Assembly: GCF_028282165.1 (NCBI RefSeq)
Contig: NZ_JANQIM010000011.1
Coordinates: forward strand, 108,855-172,854
Direction: 5' to 3'
DNA length: 64,000 bases
From: Winogradskyella sp.
GTDB taxonomy: Bacteria; Bacteroidota; Bacteroidia; Flavobacteriales; Flavobacteriaceae
Both the position numbers and the translations under genes were made by a program. The notes below the pieces were generated by a model. The model was given only the letters and a program-made list of their open reading frames with translations. It made no database searches and was not told the DNA's origin. Of this stretch, positions 9,338 to 17,675 are shown in pieces. How positions within the stretch are numbered: the first letter of the stretch is position 1; each line of letters opens with the position of its first letter.

Positions 9338-10048
9338 CTAATTCTTTTTATTTTCAGCAGCTGCTTTTTGCGCTTTTTGGCTTTCTAAAGCTTGTCTGCT
9401 TACCTTGGCAAGGTTAAAATTTGGGTCAATAGCTAAGGCATCGTTCATTAGTTTTATGGATGCATCAATATTGGCCGTTTTATTTTCCGAGAATGTCAAT
9501 AGGCCTTTTAAATATAACAAGGCAGCCTTCATGGATGTTTCGTAAGGTTGTTGGGTTTCATAAAAAGCACGTTTCATATCGTCCTTTACGTTGGTTAAAC
9601 CGTATTCTATATTGGCTTTGGCGCCGGCCAAATCATTAACCTGAATTTTCATATCGGCCATTTCATAGGCTAAATACACATTGGGAGTGCGTTGAAACAA
9701 TACCTCATAATGCTCTAAAGCTAGTTTTGGCTGATTGAGATTTTTAAGTGATAAGGCTTTAACTTCCACATTCATATCAGAGTCGGTAGCATTTTTTTCT
9801 ACTCCTATAGTATTTAGTGCTTGCATATATTTACCTTCGGATAGGTATAAATAAGCCAATGTATCTTTTCGTGCTACTGAAGGCTCTAAAAGATTTAAGT
9901 GTGTAATGGCATTGATTATACCTTGAACATCACCTTGTTTTTTCATTTGCTTGTAATAAGCTTCGTAGTGCGTTTTCAGTTCTGCATTGGTCTGTGCAAA
10001 AACACTTACCGATAATAGCATAATAACTGCAATTGTAATCTGTTTCAT
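9338..10048 (-). CDS. Secreted TPR-repeat protein
   Basis: 236 residues with a signal peptide (cleavage after VFAQ, residue ~19). Several tetratricopeptide-like helix pairs follow (LAYLYLSEGKYMQAL, ALEHYEVLFQRTPNVYLAYEM, AKANIEYGLTNV, ALAIDPNFNLAK), ending in an Ala/Lys/Gln-rich charged tail. TPR proteins act as periplasmic scaffolds; no specific partner is suggested by the neighbours. It may share its terminator with pepO. Confidence 0.85.
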   Translation of the reverse strand: MKQITIAVIMLLSVSVFAQTNAELKTHYEAYYKQMKKQGDVQGIINAITHLNLLEPSVARKDTLAYLYLSEGKYMQALNTIGVEKNATDSDMNVEVKALSLKNLNQPKLALEHYEVLFQRTPNVYLAYEMADMKIQVNDLAGAKANIEYGLTNVKDDMKRAFYETQQPYETSMKAALLYLKGLLTFSENKTANIDASIKLMNDALAIDPNFNLAKVSRQALESQKAQKAAAENKKN

Positions 10049-10116
10049 TAATTCTAAATTTTAAAGGCCAAATCTATAAAAATTAAAGGGATTAGGTCTA
10101 AAAAAATTATTAATTT

Positions 10117-10959
10117 CTATAGGCCTTGTTTATACTTATAACTCAAAAGTTGTTCCAATTTTGAACTGTCAATAATTTTTCCTGTACTCGTTTTAGATAA
10201 ATCAAACTTAGGCAAATCTAAACGATGCGCTTTGCAGTAAGCCAAATAATAGTCCTTTTTCATAGGATGTTTAGGATAAACTGCATTTAGAATAAGATTC
10301 CAAGCGTTATTTTTTATGAGTGTCGAGAGGATCTCTATACAATCTTCTTTATGAATAAGATTTATTGGAGCTTCAGGATTTAGAACATTTTGTTTTCCCG
10401 AAAGATATTTGGCAGGGTGCCTTTGGGCATCAAAAAGACCTCCGAAACGAACAATGGTGGTGTTGAAAAATGGGTTGTCTTGAAGCATGTTTTCAATTTC
10501 GATAAGTTGTTTTGCACTATTTGAAATACCATTGGGGAGGGTACGATGCCCAATTACCGGAAAATGCATTTCGTCCTTAAATACAGAAGTTGAGCTTACG
10601 TAGAGTACATTTGGTATGTTTTGTTCTTCTATAGCTGCAATTAACTGCCGTATTTCGGCAACATGATTTTTTGATGGATTTTTTCTCAGACCTGGAGGAA
10701 TATTAATGATGACGATGTCACTGCCAGATAAGAAGTCTGTATAATTTCCGTAAATCCCTTTACTGTCTAAGCGAATCAAAAAACTATCAATAGATGCCTT
10801 GGTAAGTGTTTGGAGTTTTTCTTTTGAAGTGGTCGAACCTTTTATGTTATAGCCTTCGCCGATCAAAGCTGTGGCAAGGGGAAACCCCAACCAGCCACAC
10901 CCCATTATGCTGACTTGTTTTTTCAAATGTCTTACGGAATTTAAGAGCCAAAAATACAT
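10117..10959 (-). CDS. NAD(P)-binding SDR family protein, YeeZ-like
   Basis: Up to 280 residues. The dinucleotide-binding motif MGCGWLGFPLA lies only ~19 residues into the longest frame. The true start may therefore be the TTG reading LKKQVSIMGCG or the internal Met rather than the ATG at 10959; the extra residues (MYFWLLNSVRH) look uncharacteristic. Further SDR features are YVSSTSVF and the RFGGLF turn. Proteins of this group are annotated as epimerase-like oxidoreductases of unknown substrate. Confidence 0.8.
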   Translation of the reverse strand: MYFWLLNSVRHLKKQVSIMGCGWLGFPLATALIGEGYNIKGSTTSKEKLQTLTKASIDSFLIRLDSKGIYGNYTDFLSGSDIVIINIPPGLRKNPSKNHVAEIRQLIAAIEEQNIPNVLYVSSTSVFKDEMHFPVIGHRTLPNGISNSAKQLIEIENMLQDNPFFNTTIVRFGGLFDAQRHPAKYLSGKQNVLNPEAPINLIHKEDCIEILSTLIKNNAWNLILNAVYPKHPMKKDYYLAYCKAHRLDLPKFDLSKTSTGKIIDSSKLEQLLSYKYKQGL

Positions 10960-11039
10960 AACATTAGCTTAAGAGACTTTCATTTTGCTAAACAATTAAT
11001 TTTCAGTAACTTTAAAATTCACTCTAAAAAATAAACGTT

Positions 11040-11522
11040 ATGGGAATAAAAAGTTTTCAAGGGTCGCGAAAGCAACAACAAAACACTGCGCAACCAATAG
11101 CACTAAAAGTAAAAGACTATATGACAACTAATCTTATAACGTTTAGACCAGATCAATCTGTACAGGAAGTCGTTGAGTCGTTAATAAAATATAAGATTTC
11201 TGGTGGGCCAGTGGTTAATGAAAAGCAAGAATTGGTAGGGATAATCTCTGAAGGGGATTGCTTAAAACAACTTAGTGAAAGTCGTTACTATAATATGCCA
11301 TTAGAGCACGATAATGTAGAAAAACGTATGGCAAGAAACGTTGAAACTATAGATGGTAATATGGATGTCTTTGATGCTGCAAATAAGTTTCTTAATTCCA
11401 AAAGAAGGCGTTTCCCTATTGTAGAAAAAGGTAAACTGGTAGGCCAGATAAGCCAAAAAGATATTTTAAAAGCTGCTTTACAGCTAAAAGGCGTCAACTG
11501 GAATAGCAAGACCAAAGGTTAA
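11040..11522 (+). CDS. CBS-domain pair protein
   Basis: 160 residues. After a short basic N-terminus come two CBS motifs: residues ~25-80 (VKDYMTTNLITFRPDQSVQEVV...ISGGPVVNEKQELVGIISEGD) and ~95-155 (MARNVETIDGNMDVFDAANKF...RFPIVEKGKLVGQISQKDIL). CBS pairs bind adenine nucleotides and regulate partner proteins; stand-alone versions have mostly unknown targets. Its stop overlaps the 3' end of the convergent zinc-ribbon gene by 4 nt. Confidence 0.9.
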   Translation: MGIKSFQGSRKQQQNTAQPIALKVKDYMTTNLITFRPDQSVQEVVESLIKYKISGGPVVNEKQELVGIISEGDCLKQLSESRYYNMPLEHDNVEKRMARNVETIDGNMDVFDAANKFLNSKRRRFPIVEKGKLVGQISQKDILKAALQLKGVNWNSKTKG

Positions 11523-11872
11523 TCATCTCGTTTTACCAAAGCATAATAATCACCTTCTAATGGTAGGTATCCTTGGTCATAAATAAAATAGTAAGTGTTA
11601 CCTGTTTTAGTCGTGTAGATACTAGTAAAGTAATTGAAATCGAATCCCTTTTCAATTAATCTAGCTCTAGAACATTTAATCTTTTTGCTAGGATTCAAAG
11701 CTTCTAAAATCCTATAATTTTTTCGTAAGCGGTTATTTATATTCCTTATAAGATTTTTGGAGTCTTTATTAATGCGATTATTGTAGGTGTTTCTACAGCC
11801 ATCACTACAGAATTTTTTATCGATCCTGCCTATAATTCTATCACCGCATTCTGGACATTGTCTTTGCATCAT
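11519..11872 (-). CDS. Zinc-ribbon protein, 117 aa
   Basis: Starts with CPECG...KKFCSDGC, a four-cysteine zinc knuckle (C-x2-C...C-x3-C) like that in DUF2116-type proteins, followed by a basic helical middle and a C-terminal beta region with several Tyr (TGNTYYFIYDQGYLPL). It starts 3 nt before the end of the upstream DinB gene on the same strand, suggesting an operon. Possibly nucleic-acid binding; no specific function can be named. Confidence 0.8.
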   Translation of the reverse strand: MMQRQCPECGDRIIGRIDKKFCSDGCRNTYNNRINKDSKNLIRNINNRLRKNYRILEALNPSKKIKCSRARLIEKGFDFNYFTSIYTTKTGNTYYFIYDQGYLPLEGDYYALVKRDD

Positions 11873-11874
11873 AA

Positions 11875-12405
11875 TTAATTAAGGATTGAAATATAGGCCA
11901 TCCAAGGACCAACCTCGGTTTTGTATTGCTTGGCCATAACACGACTTATTTGTGCTATGTGTGCTAGATCGTGAGTGACCCAGGTAGCTAACAGTTGCGA
12001 TAGGTTGACTTCTCCCAACTCTGGGTGTATACCTTTAAGCTGTAGCTGTGTTTTAGATAAATTTAGTGCTTTTAGCGTCTGGAGGTTGACTTGTCTTAGA
12101 GCGCTAAACTCATCGAGTAATTGTGCCATGGATTTTCCTTTAGAGTTTTCAAATTGCGCAAACCTGTTAAAAGGCGTAAAGGTTTTGTTTTTAGAATTAC
12201 CCAATATAACTTTTAGTCTAGGAATCCAATCCGTTTTTTCACCATGGATAAGATGGCCAACGATATCGTAAGGGCTCCAGGTATCTTCACCTTCGTTATT
12301 GTAGAGCCATTGGTCTGATAAATGCCCTAAAAAAGACTTCAGGGTTCTTGGGGTCTGTTCTAAAACTTCTAGAGCATCTGTAAGATTATACTTCATAAAA
12401 TACAA
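11875..12405 (-). CDS. DinB family protein
   Basis: 176 residues with the DinB four-helix layout. Metal-ligand histidines are in IVGHLIHGEKTDW (about residues 48-60) and THDLAHIAQ (about 146-154). DinB-fold proteins are thiol-dependent or metal-dependent enzymes of varied use, including bacillithiol transfer; which one applies is not clear. An alternative start is the Met at residue 4 (MKYNLTDAL), which is the more usual N-terminus. Operon with the zinc-ribbon gene downstream. Confidence 0.87.
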   Translation of the reverse strand: MYFMKYNLTDALEVLEQTPRTLKSFLGHLSDQWLYNNEGEDTWSPYDIVGHLIHGEKTDWIPRLKVILGNSKNKTFTPFNRFAQFENSKGKSMAQLLDEFSALRQVNLQTLKALNLSKTQLQLKGIHPELGEVNLSQLLATWVTHDLAHIAQISRVMAKQYKTEVGPWMAYISILN

Positions 12406-12431
12406 GGTACAAAATATAAGTTTAGAAACAT

Positions 12432-13082
12432 TTACAGCGACTTTAAGATAATAAGGGTGTTGGTGTCGTTTACGTTTTCATAAACATCGACCTTGTAAAT
12501 CTTTGTTTTGAGATACCCGATAAGTTGCTGAATGTTTTCATTTTTAGAGTCCTTAACTGCTGCATTAAAAATGATATCTCCTCTTGAGGACTTTAAGCGG
12601 AGTAAAAAGTCCCAAAATGTTTCTGACAAAAATTGGTCAGGTACTGACAAATCAATAAATACATCTACAATAATTAAGTCATATTGCTCTTTGTTTGTCT
12701 TAACAAAACTATAGGCATCCGTACAATGAATGTGTAGATGTTCGTCTTCTGAAATCCCAAATTCAGTACTGGCTATATCAACGATTACGGGATCAATCTC
12801 TATTGCGGTAATAGATTTGTTGTACTTAAAGTCTTTTCTTAGGGTTTCAACAACACTACCGCCTCCCATGCCCAAAATAAGAATGGAGTTAACCTTTTTT
12901 AATTTTGTTTGTTCAATTCCGAATTTTAAGATTTTCTGGAGCGACCCATAACTATAGTTAGCGTTTTTTGAATTGAGATATTTTTTACCGTTATGCCATG
13001 TTATCTCTAAGATACCACTGTATTTAGACGCTATTGTTTTAGTCATGGGATAGATGTAGCTAAGAAGCTGCGTAGGTTTCAC
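12432..13082 (-). CDS. Spermidine-synthase-like SAM-dependent methyltransferase-fold protein
   Basis: 216 residues. Contains the class I Rossmann motif ILGMGGGSVVETL (about 70-82), an acidic loop ITAIEIDPVIV and YDLIIVDVFID, as in PRMT5/spermidine synthase-like proteins that lack the polyamine tail. The start chosen at 13082 places MKPTQLLSYIYP before the core; the internal MTKTIASKYSG at residue 13 is an alternative. Catalytic activity is not certain. Confidence 0.82.
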   Translation of the reverse strand: MKPTQLLSYIYPMTKTIASKYSGILEITWHNGKKYLNSKNANYSYGSLQKILKFGIEQTKLKKVNSILILGMGGGSVVETLRKDFKYNKSITAIEIDPVIVDIASTEFGISEDEHLHIHCTDAYSFVKTNKEQYDLIIVDVFIDLSVPDQFLSETFWDFLLRLKSSRGDIIFNAAVKDSKNENIQQLIGYLKTKIYKVDVYENVNDTNTLIILKSL

Positions 13083-13469
13083 TTTGTTTCCGATTTAGCT
13101 ATTTAGTTCTAATACATTCTTTTCTGTCTATATCTAAATTTTAATTCTTAAGATAATTTATGGAAAGCTACAAAATATATTAATATTTTTCTTACATTTA
13201 CAACGTAAATAGTAATTAAGGGATTTACTTTTTACTTTTATTTCTTGTTTGACTTTTAATCCCCCTATTAATAACAAATGATCAATAGCACCCATTATGG
13301 GTGCTTTTTTTCTACTTTAAGTTTTTTTGTGCATTTAAAAAGATATTTTGAAGCTGTTTAAAAATGTAAGTATAAACCGTAAAGATCTTGTGCTTTACTT
13401 TTTAAAGACAAACAAAACTTTGAATCTGTGAGAACAGAACCTTTTTTAAGGGTTTTGTTGGTTATAGTG
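13083..13469. other. Intergenic region with orphan terminator
   Basis: 387 bases without a convincing gene. It holds one clear rho-independent terminator on the plus strand (see 13287-13313) that belongs to no visible plus-strand gene. The DNA before it (about 13140-13285) could be a short untranslated transcript, but no conserved RNA family is recognised. Confidence 0.5.
13287..13313 (+). terminator. Orphan rho-independent terminator
   Basis: Perfect stem AGCACCCA / TGGGTGCT with loop TTA, followed by a T-run. All nearby genes run on the minus strand away from it or towards it, so it probably ends a small RNA transcript or blocks read-through. Confidence 0.75.
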
Positions 13470-13847
13470 TTATTTTTTTTGTTTGCGTTTAGATGCGTAA
13501 GGTTTTGTTTCGTCTAAAAATATAGCTTCATTTAAGATGTCTTTTATAAGGTCTAATGGTGCTTGTTTTAGATCAGAAATCTCGATACTTCTTAGTTGTT
13601 TTCGTCCGTTGCTTTTTAAAATACCTTGACTGTTTGATAATTCGTTACCTCTCATAAATGCTAGTTCAACCTTTTCATTCTCTATAGGTTTTAAATAGCA
13701 AATCCAACTGTTTTTGTAATAGCAAGGGTTTTTGAAAGTTATCTTAGCTGTTAGTAGAAAATCTGTTGTTAGCATCTTATGAAAAAACAATATTATTTCT
13801 CTTTGGGTATGGTTAAATTGATATATTAGGTCTTCAACTTCGGTCAT
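13470..13847 (-). CDS. DUF1801 domain protein
   Basis: 125 residues with the DUF1801 pattern: a leading helix (LIYQFNHTQREIILFFHKML), KITFKNPCYYKNSWICYLKP, ELAFMRGNELSN and a helical end with a basic tail (KRKQKK). The family is small, cytosolic and of unknown function, related in fold to YdhG-type proteins. It is encoded alone. Confidence 0.85.
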   Translation of the reverse strand: MTEVEDLIYQFNHTQREIILFFHKMLTTDFLLTAKITFKNPCYYKNSWICYLKPIENEKVELAFMRGNELSNSQGILKSNGRKQLRSIEISDLKQAPLDLIKDILNEAIFLDETKPYASKRKQKK

Positions 13848-14036
13848 TTTTTTAGTAAGTGGTTTGGAATATGATGTATTGCGTTTGCACTAAGTTAGCA
13901 AATAAGTCGTAGAGGTCTTTTCGGAAACGAAAGAAATTTCGCCAATAAAAACTGAATCTTAAGTTTAGGATGGGAATTTTCGAATAATGAGCAATATAGA
14001 ATGTTTGACGAAATTAGTTCTCTTTTCTTATATCCG

Positions 14037-14204
14037 CTAATGTAATGGTGAGTTTATTTTTTGTTGTTTGACTTCAATTTCTTTTCCGATGTCAAATCCT
14101 AGTTCTCTTAGCCAATTTCCTTCAAGTCTAATTGCGGGTACGGCGTGTTCATTATTCCGAATACGAGATGTGAATAATTTATAGATATTCGGTATAGTGA
14201 ACAC
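14037..14204 (-). CDS. SymE-like (AbrB-fold) small protein, 55 aa
   Basis: GTG start at 14204, TAG stop at 14037-14039. Residues 26-47 read AVPAIRLEGNWLRELGFDIG followed by EIEV, the core of SymE-family toxins (P-x-I/L-R-L-x-G-x-W-L-x-x-x-G-F-x-x-G-x-x-v-x-V). SymE of E. coli is an SOS-induced, AbrB-derived protein that condenses nucleic acid. This copy is short: the C-terminal strand after EVKQQK is reduced to INSPLH. An in-frame TGA 27 nt upstream rules out a long N-terminal extension. Its first 8 nt overlap the start of the divergent XRE gene, so the two must share a promoter/operator zone that lies inside each other's 5' coding ends. Confidence 0.7.
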   Translation of the reverse strand: MFTIPNIYKLFTSRIRNNEHAVPAIRLEGNWLRELGFDIGKEIEVKQQKINSPLH

Positions 14205-14421
14205 GAAAGAATTAAAATATTTTCAAAAATTAGGTGCTAAAATCAAGCAATTAAGAGAAGAAAAGGGGATTGATCAAAAGTCCTTTGCTTTTGACTGTGA
14301 GATTGGTAGAACTCAATTGTACATGATTGAAAATGGAAGAACCAATCCGCGTTTACTTACATTAATGAAAATAGCTAATGGATTAGATATTTCTATTGAA
14401 GAGCTTTTGAAAATAGTTTGA
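14197..14421 (+). CDS. XRE family HTH transcriptional regulator
   Basis: 74 residues, GTG start. A complete Cro/C1-type helix-turn-helix spans residues ~10-65 (LGAKIKQLREEKGIDQKSFAFDCEIGRTQLYMIENGRTNPRLLTLMKIANGL). Size and lack of any other domain resemble phage repressors, C proteins of restriction-modification systems or antitoxins. It is arranged head-to-head with the SymE-like gene with overlapping starts, so it is a candidate regulator of it. Confidence 0.85.
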   Translation: MNTKELKYFQKLGAKIKQLREEKGIDQKSFAFDCEIGRTQLYMIENGRTNPRLLTLMKIANGLDISIEELLKIV

Positions 14422-14554
14422 TTCATAGTCTTCTGACTTAAAGTGCTATCGGCACCTCTTTACTAATAGACTTTTTTGGTAAGGGAAGAAATCCCATAGA
14501 TATTCCCAGAAGTGATCCCTTCCTACCAAAGGGTAAGCGAGAACAGCGATATTA

Positions 14555-14938
14555 CTATTCAGTCCGTTGGTTAATCTTATTGATATATACTTTGTGGTAA
14601 AAGACATAAGAACCTATTAGTAAGGTGAGTGCTATAATAGGTCCGAGAAAATACCCATCGTTAAGTGCTATGTGCGATTCTAAGGCTAGTAGAAAGTTGA
14701 AAAAAAATCCGGCATAAGCCCATTCTTTAAGAAATTTAATTCTATTGCTTATTATGGCTATCAGGCCTAGTATTTTGGCAATTGCAAGAGGAATTACAAT
14801 TCGGCCGTTGTACCCTAATGTCTCGAAATTCGATTTAAATGTTTCTAAGTCTAATATATACCTAACAACCGATGTAATCATCAAAGCAGATAATAAGATC
14901 GTAAAAATCCAGTAAATTGTTTTATTTGATGTTTTCAT
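14555..14938 (-). CDS. DoxX-like membrane protein
   Basis: 127 residues with four predicted membrane segments (about 9-27, 46-65, 70-88, 97-115), including the DoxX-type LGYNGRIVIPLAIAKILGLIAI. DoxX-family proteins are small integral membrane proteins often associated with thiol or redox stress. It is divergently arranged with an HxlR regulator 100 nt away, a very common pairing in which HxlR controls the divergent gene. Confidence 0.85.
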   Translation of the reverse strand: MKTSNKTIYWIFTILLSALMITSVVRYILDLETFKSNFETLGYNGRIVIPLAIAKILGLIAIISNRIKFLKEWAYAGFFFNFLLALESHIALNDGYFLGPIIALTLLIGSYVFYHKVYINKINQRTE

Positions 14939-14991
14939 TTTTAATGTTTTGTTTATACAAATATCTACAGTATTTATATACTTTTGTCATT

Positions 14992-15025
14992 AAGTAACAA
15001 AAAGTAATAGTAACATTAAGGTAAC
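14992..15025. promoter_or_regulatory. Clustered AGTAAC-type repeats between doxX-like and hxlR-like genes
   Basis: Four near-identical words, AAGTAAC, AAGTAAT, TAGTAAC and AGGTAAC, begin at 14992, 15002, 15008 and 15019, just before the HxlR start. Repeated short words in the intergenic region of an HxlR regulator and its target are expected for its operator. The assignment is by position only. Confidence 0.5.
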
Positions 15026-15038
15026 TAAGTGACTTATT

Positions 15039-15398
15039 ATGGCAGAAGACAAGGAAGAAATAAAGGCTTGCATGTACAAGGTTCGTGCAATTGCTTATAC
15101 AATGTATGTATTAGGAGGAAAATGGAAGATGCATATTTTAGTGGCACTTTATTTTGGTGGCAAGCGCTATTCTGATTTGCTAGATGTTGTAGAAGGGATT
15201 TCTGGAAAGATGTTGAGTAGAGAGTTAAAAGAGATGGAAACTAACTTACTTATAAGAAGAATTGTTTTAGATACAAGGCCAATATCGGTACGGTACGAAT
15301 TGACTGAGTATTGCGAAAATCTTGTGCCTGTTATTAGCAATCTTGCTGATTGGGGACTTGCCCATCGGAAAGAAATTCGTAAAAAGGCTGGTGCTTGA
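15039..15398 (+). CDS. HxlR family winged-helix regulator
   Basis: 119 residues with the HxlR core: MYVLGGKWKMHILVALYFGGKRYSDLL, the recognition helix in GISGKMLSRELKEMETNLLI and the wing RPISVRYELTEYC. Cysteines at residues 11 (KACMYK) and in the wing region could act as redox sensors, as in some HxlR proteins. It is divergent from the DoxX-like gene, the likely target. A hairpin terminator follows at 15413. Confidence 0.9.
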   Translation: MAEDKEEIKACMYKVRAIAYTMYVLGGKWKMHILVALYFGGKRYSDLLDVVEGISGKMLSRELKEMETNLLIRRIVLDTRPISVRYELTEYCENLVPVISNLADWGLAHRKEIRKKAGA

Positions 15399-15412
15399 TT
15401 CATAGAAAACGG

Positions 15413-15440
15413 AACGACTTAAACATTTTTAGTCGTTTTA
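15413..15440 (+). terminator. Rho-independent terminator after the HxlR gene
   Basis: Stem AACGACT / AGTCGTT separated by a short A/T loop and followed by TTTT. Confidence 0.7.
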
Positions 15441-15492
15441 ACCAACAGTTGATAACCTTATAATACCCTCTTACTTAACGTATTGAATAGCT

Positions 15493-16632
15493 CTAGTTAT
15501 CTATTTTTGCCAATCTTTTCTCGATCCATCTCACCATAGGAGATTTTTTCATTTTGGCTATTTTTAATGATCTATTGTAAGTGTCCTTTGCCTTTTCTAT
15601 ATCTCCGCTTTTTTCATAAGCCTCAGCTAAAAAATTGAGTACCATAATGTCTTTTGGATGTAATTCTTCTAAATAGCTCAGCATAGAAATGGCATCATCG
15701 TATTTCGCTTCTCTAGTTAAGTTTCTGGCTGCCGATGCAATAGGTCGAACCCTTGGAAGAATATTTGTGTTGTATTGACGGTTTACTTCACGGATTGTTT
15801 TTTTAATCTCATTAAAATCAAAATCATTGTAGAGACTCTCCAAATGGATAAAGGGACCAAATACATACTTTAACCCTTTGATTATTGAATAGGGTAACAC
15901 GCTTATATGATTTTCCATAGGGTATCTGTCGAAAATGGAATTTTTACTTCCAGATACTTTTTCAAGTGAATCAAAAAGTTTAAGACTTAATGAGTCTTTG
16001 CCAGAGCGTGAATAATAAACAGGAACTTGATCAATAATTTTTGGATTGTTTTTTAATCTTTTAATCACTTCACTATCATTCCACCAAACACTTGGATCAA
16101 CAAGAATGGCAGACGAAAAACTTTTTGGATTTTCAAGTAGCATGTTTAATCCAAAGCTTCCACCAAAAGAATGTCCTATCAAGAGTTTGTATGTGCTAGA
16201 GGTTTTAGAAGTGGAGATATATGGAAAAAGTTCATCACTAATGAATTTTTGAAAATTCGAGGCACCACCCGTCTTAAAGTGGACCTCTTCTAACGACTTT
16301 GTAGAAAAGTCATATTCACGATCATAATCATAATTATTAATTCCTACCAAGTTGAGGTCTGGCAATACATCAGCTCTAACCAAATTTGAAATCAATCCTA
16401 CTACTAACAAGAAATTTTCCCTGCCATCGAGTAGATATATTGTAGGGAAATCGTTAGTATCGTCGATATTCCCCTTTGTTGAAAAAATTAGAATTTCGCG
16501 ATCTTGATTAAGGATTTCGGAATGAATAGTGGTCACTTTGATATTTTCTGAAACAGGATTCTGCCCACATACCTTACCACTGCATAATACAAGGACTAGT
16601 AGCAGTAGATAATGTTTAACTGTTGCCTTCAT
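15493..16632 (-). CDS. Secreted alpha/beta hydrolase (esterase D / Fes-like) with C-terminal TPR
   Basis: 379 residues with a signal peptide (to about residue 23, SGKVCGQ). The hydrolase domain carries PTIYLLDGRENF and the nucleophile elbow GHSFGGS (Ser at about residue 155), and a likely catalytic His in MENHISVLP (about 242). The last ~80 residues form two TPR-like helix pairs. This architecture is common in Bacteroidota and is annotated as putative esterase or IroE-like siderophore esterase; the substrate is unknown. Confidence 0.87.
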   Translation of the reverse strand: MKATVKHYLLLLVLVLCSGKVCGQNPVSENIKVTTIHSEILNQDREILIFSTKGNIDDTNDFPTIYLLDGRENFLLVVGLISNLVRADVLPDLNLVGINNYDYDREYDFSTKSLEEVHFKTGGASNFQKFISDELFPYISTSKTSSTYKLLIGHSFGGSFGLNMLLENPKSFSSAILVDPSVWWNDSEVIKRLKNNPKIIDQVPVYYSRSGKDSLSLKLFDSLEKVSGSKNSIFDRYPMENHISVLPYSIIKGLKYVFGPFIHLESLYNDFDFNEIKKTIREVNRQYNTNILPRVRPIASAARNLTREAKYDDAISMLSYLEELHPKDIMVLNFLAEAYEKSGDIEKAKDTYNRSLKIAKMKKSPMVRWIEKRLAKIDN

Positions 16633-17018
16633 TGTTTTTTGCTATTTAGATTGTTTAATTAGTGACTAAAGATTAAATCTTACTTTGCTTATCCTTATTC
16701 TAAATTCGGCTTGTAGCAGACCTTTACCCAGACTAGATCATTGCATCAATGATTGAGTATTTTCAAAATAACAATACGTAAGCATTGTTAATGGACTAAT
16801 CACCGAGATATTGTTGTAAAATATCATCAGATTATGTTTTTGGGGAAAACTTCAAAAAATCCTACTTTATTGATTAACGAATAATTATTGCTAAATGTAT
16901 AGTTTATAAGCCTTAAAGCATTATTAATATGAATAAACCGATCTTTAAAAGTTAAAGGTTATTCTTTTTTTGAAGAAATTAATTTCAAATATTGCTTTTC
17001 TAAATTCACTATACTTTA
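16633..17018. other. Non-coding AT-rich region
   Basis: 386 bases with no convincing ORF or terminator. It separates the esterase gene from an insertion-sequence remnant and may itself contain decayed element sequence, but nothing is recognisable. Confidence 0.5.
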
Positions 17019-17219
17019 TTGAATACCATTTTTACTTGTGTCTTGTTGTGTATAGATGCCGGAATTTACCACCAAGTTAGCGATAAGCACTTGGAACGTT
17101 ATTTGGATGAATATAGCGCACGTTTCAATACGCGTTCATTGGATAGCCAACAGCGTTTTGAAAAGTTTTTGGTGGATAGCGAGAGCACTCTGCCATGTAA
17201 GTTATTAACGGCTGAATAA
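17019..17219 (+). pseudogene. C-terminal remnant of an IS1595-family (ISXO2-like) transposase
   Basis: The stretch GIYHQVSDKHLERYLDEYSARFNTR...QQRFEKFL is the extreme C-terminal end of the ISXO2-like DDE transposase domain, which normally closes in 'H.S.KHL.RYLDEF.FR.N.R'. The DDE catalytic part is missing and the preceding residues do not match. No intact terminal inverted repeat was found. The TTG at 17019 is an arbitrary start. Confidence 0.75.
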
Positions 17220-17260
17220 TAGTAAGCCGTTTTTATCATTGATAATTATTATTTTTATGC

Positions 17261-17527
17261 ATGGCTCCACAACCAAAGGATTTTTTAAATAGATATATAG
17301 AAATAGCTGCAATTTCTTTCTTTATGGGGCTATCTATGGGTATTATGGGTACAAGCAAGTTAGTTCCTATTGTAATATCATGTTTTATTGGCTTAGTATA
17401 TACTTTACATCTTTTCAATCCCTACGTTGGAGATGACGACAATATTACACCGCAATTTATATTTGCAATACCTTCAATTATCATTGCACTTATAGTTTCT
17501 TGGTTTGGCTGGTCTATATTTGGTTAG
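17261..17527 (+). CDS. Hypothetical membrane protein, 88 aa
   Basis: Three probable membrane segments (about residues 12-28, 33-52, 65-86) with an acidic loop GDDDN between the last two. No family recognised. It is the first of three small same-strand genes in a stretch that follows an IS remnant. Confidence 0.55.
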   Translation: MAPQPKDFLNRYIEIAAISFFMGLSMGIMGTSKLVPIVISCFIGLVYTLHLFNPYVGDDDNITPQFIFAIPSIIIALIVSWFGWSIFG

Positions 17528-17551
17528 TCATTTATTATGTAAATTTGTGTT

Positions 17552-17671
17552 ATGAGTAAAAAAGACAAAAAGCCAGTCGAGAAAGACGATAGCTTAAAGA
17601 TAAAAGGCACTTTGGACGACGTTCTAAAGGTATCCGTTCCTCGACCGAAAGAGGATAAAAAGGAAGGCTAG
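17552..17671 (+). CDS. Small charged protein, 39 aa
   Basis: ATG to TAG: 39 residues, lysine/aspartate-rich, with core KIKGTLDDVLKVSVPRPKED. The composition is strongly non-random for AT-rich DNA, and the gene sits 24 nt after one gene and 4 nt before the next in the same direction. Both points favour a real short protein. It appears soluble; function unknown. Confidence 0.6.
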   Translation: MSKKDKKPVEKDDSLKIKGTLDDVLKVSVPRPKEDKKEG

Positions 17672-17675
17672 ATTC

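Noticed and set aside
14994..15033. Additional member of the GTAAC-N4-GTTAC regulon before the HxlR gene
   Set aside because: The GTAAC words here are direct repeats with other spacings, not dyads, and no -7 element lies at the fixed offset; better explained as HxlR sites.
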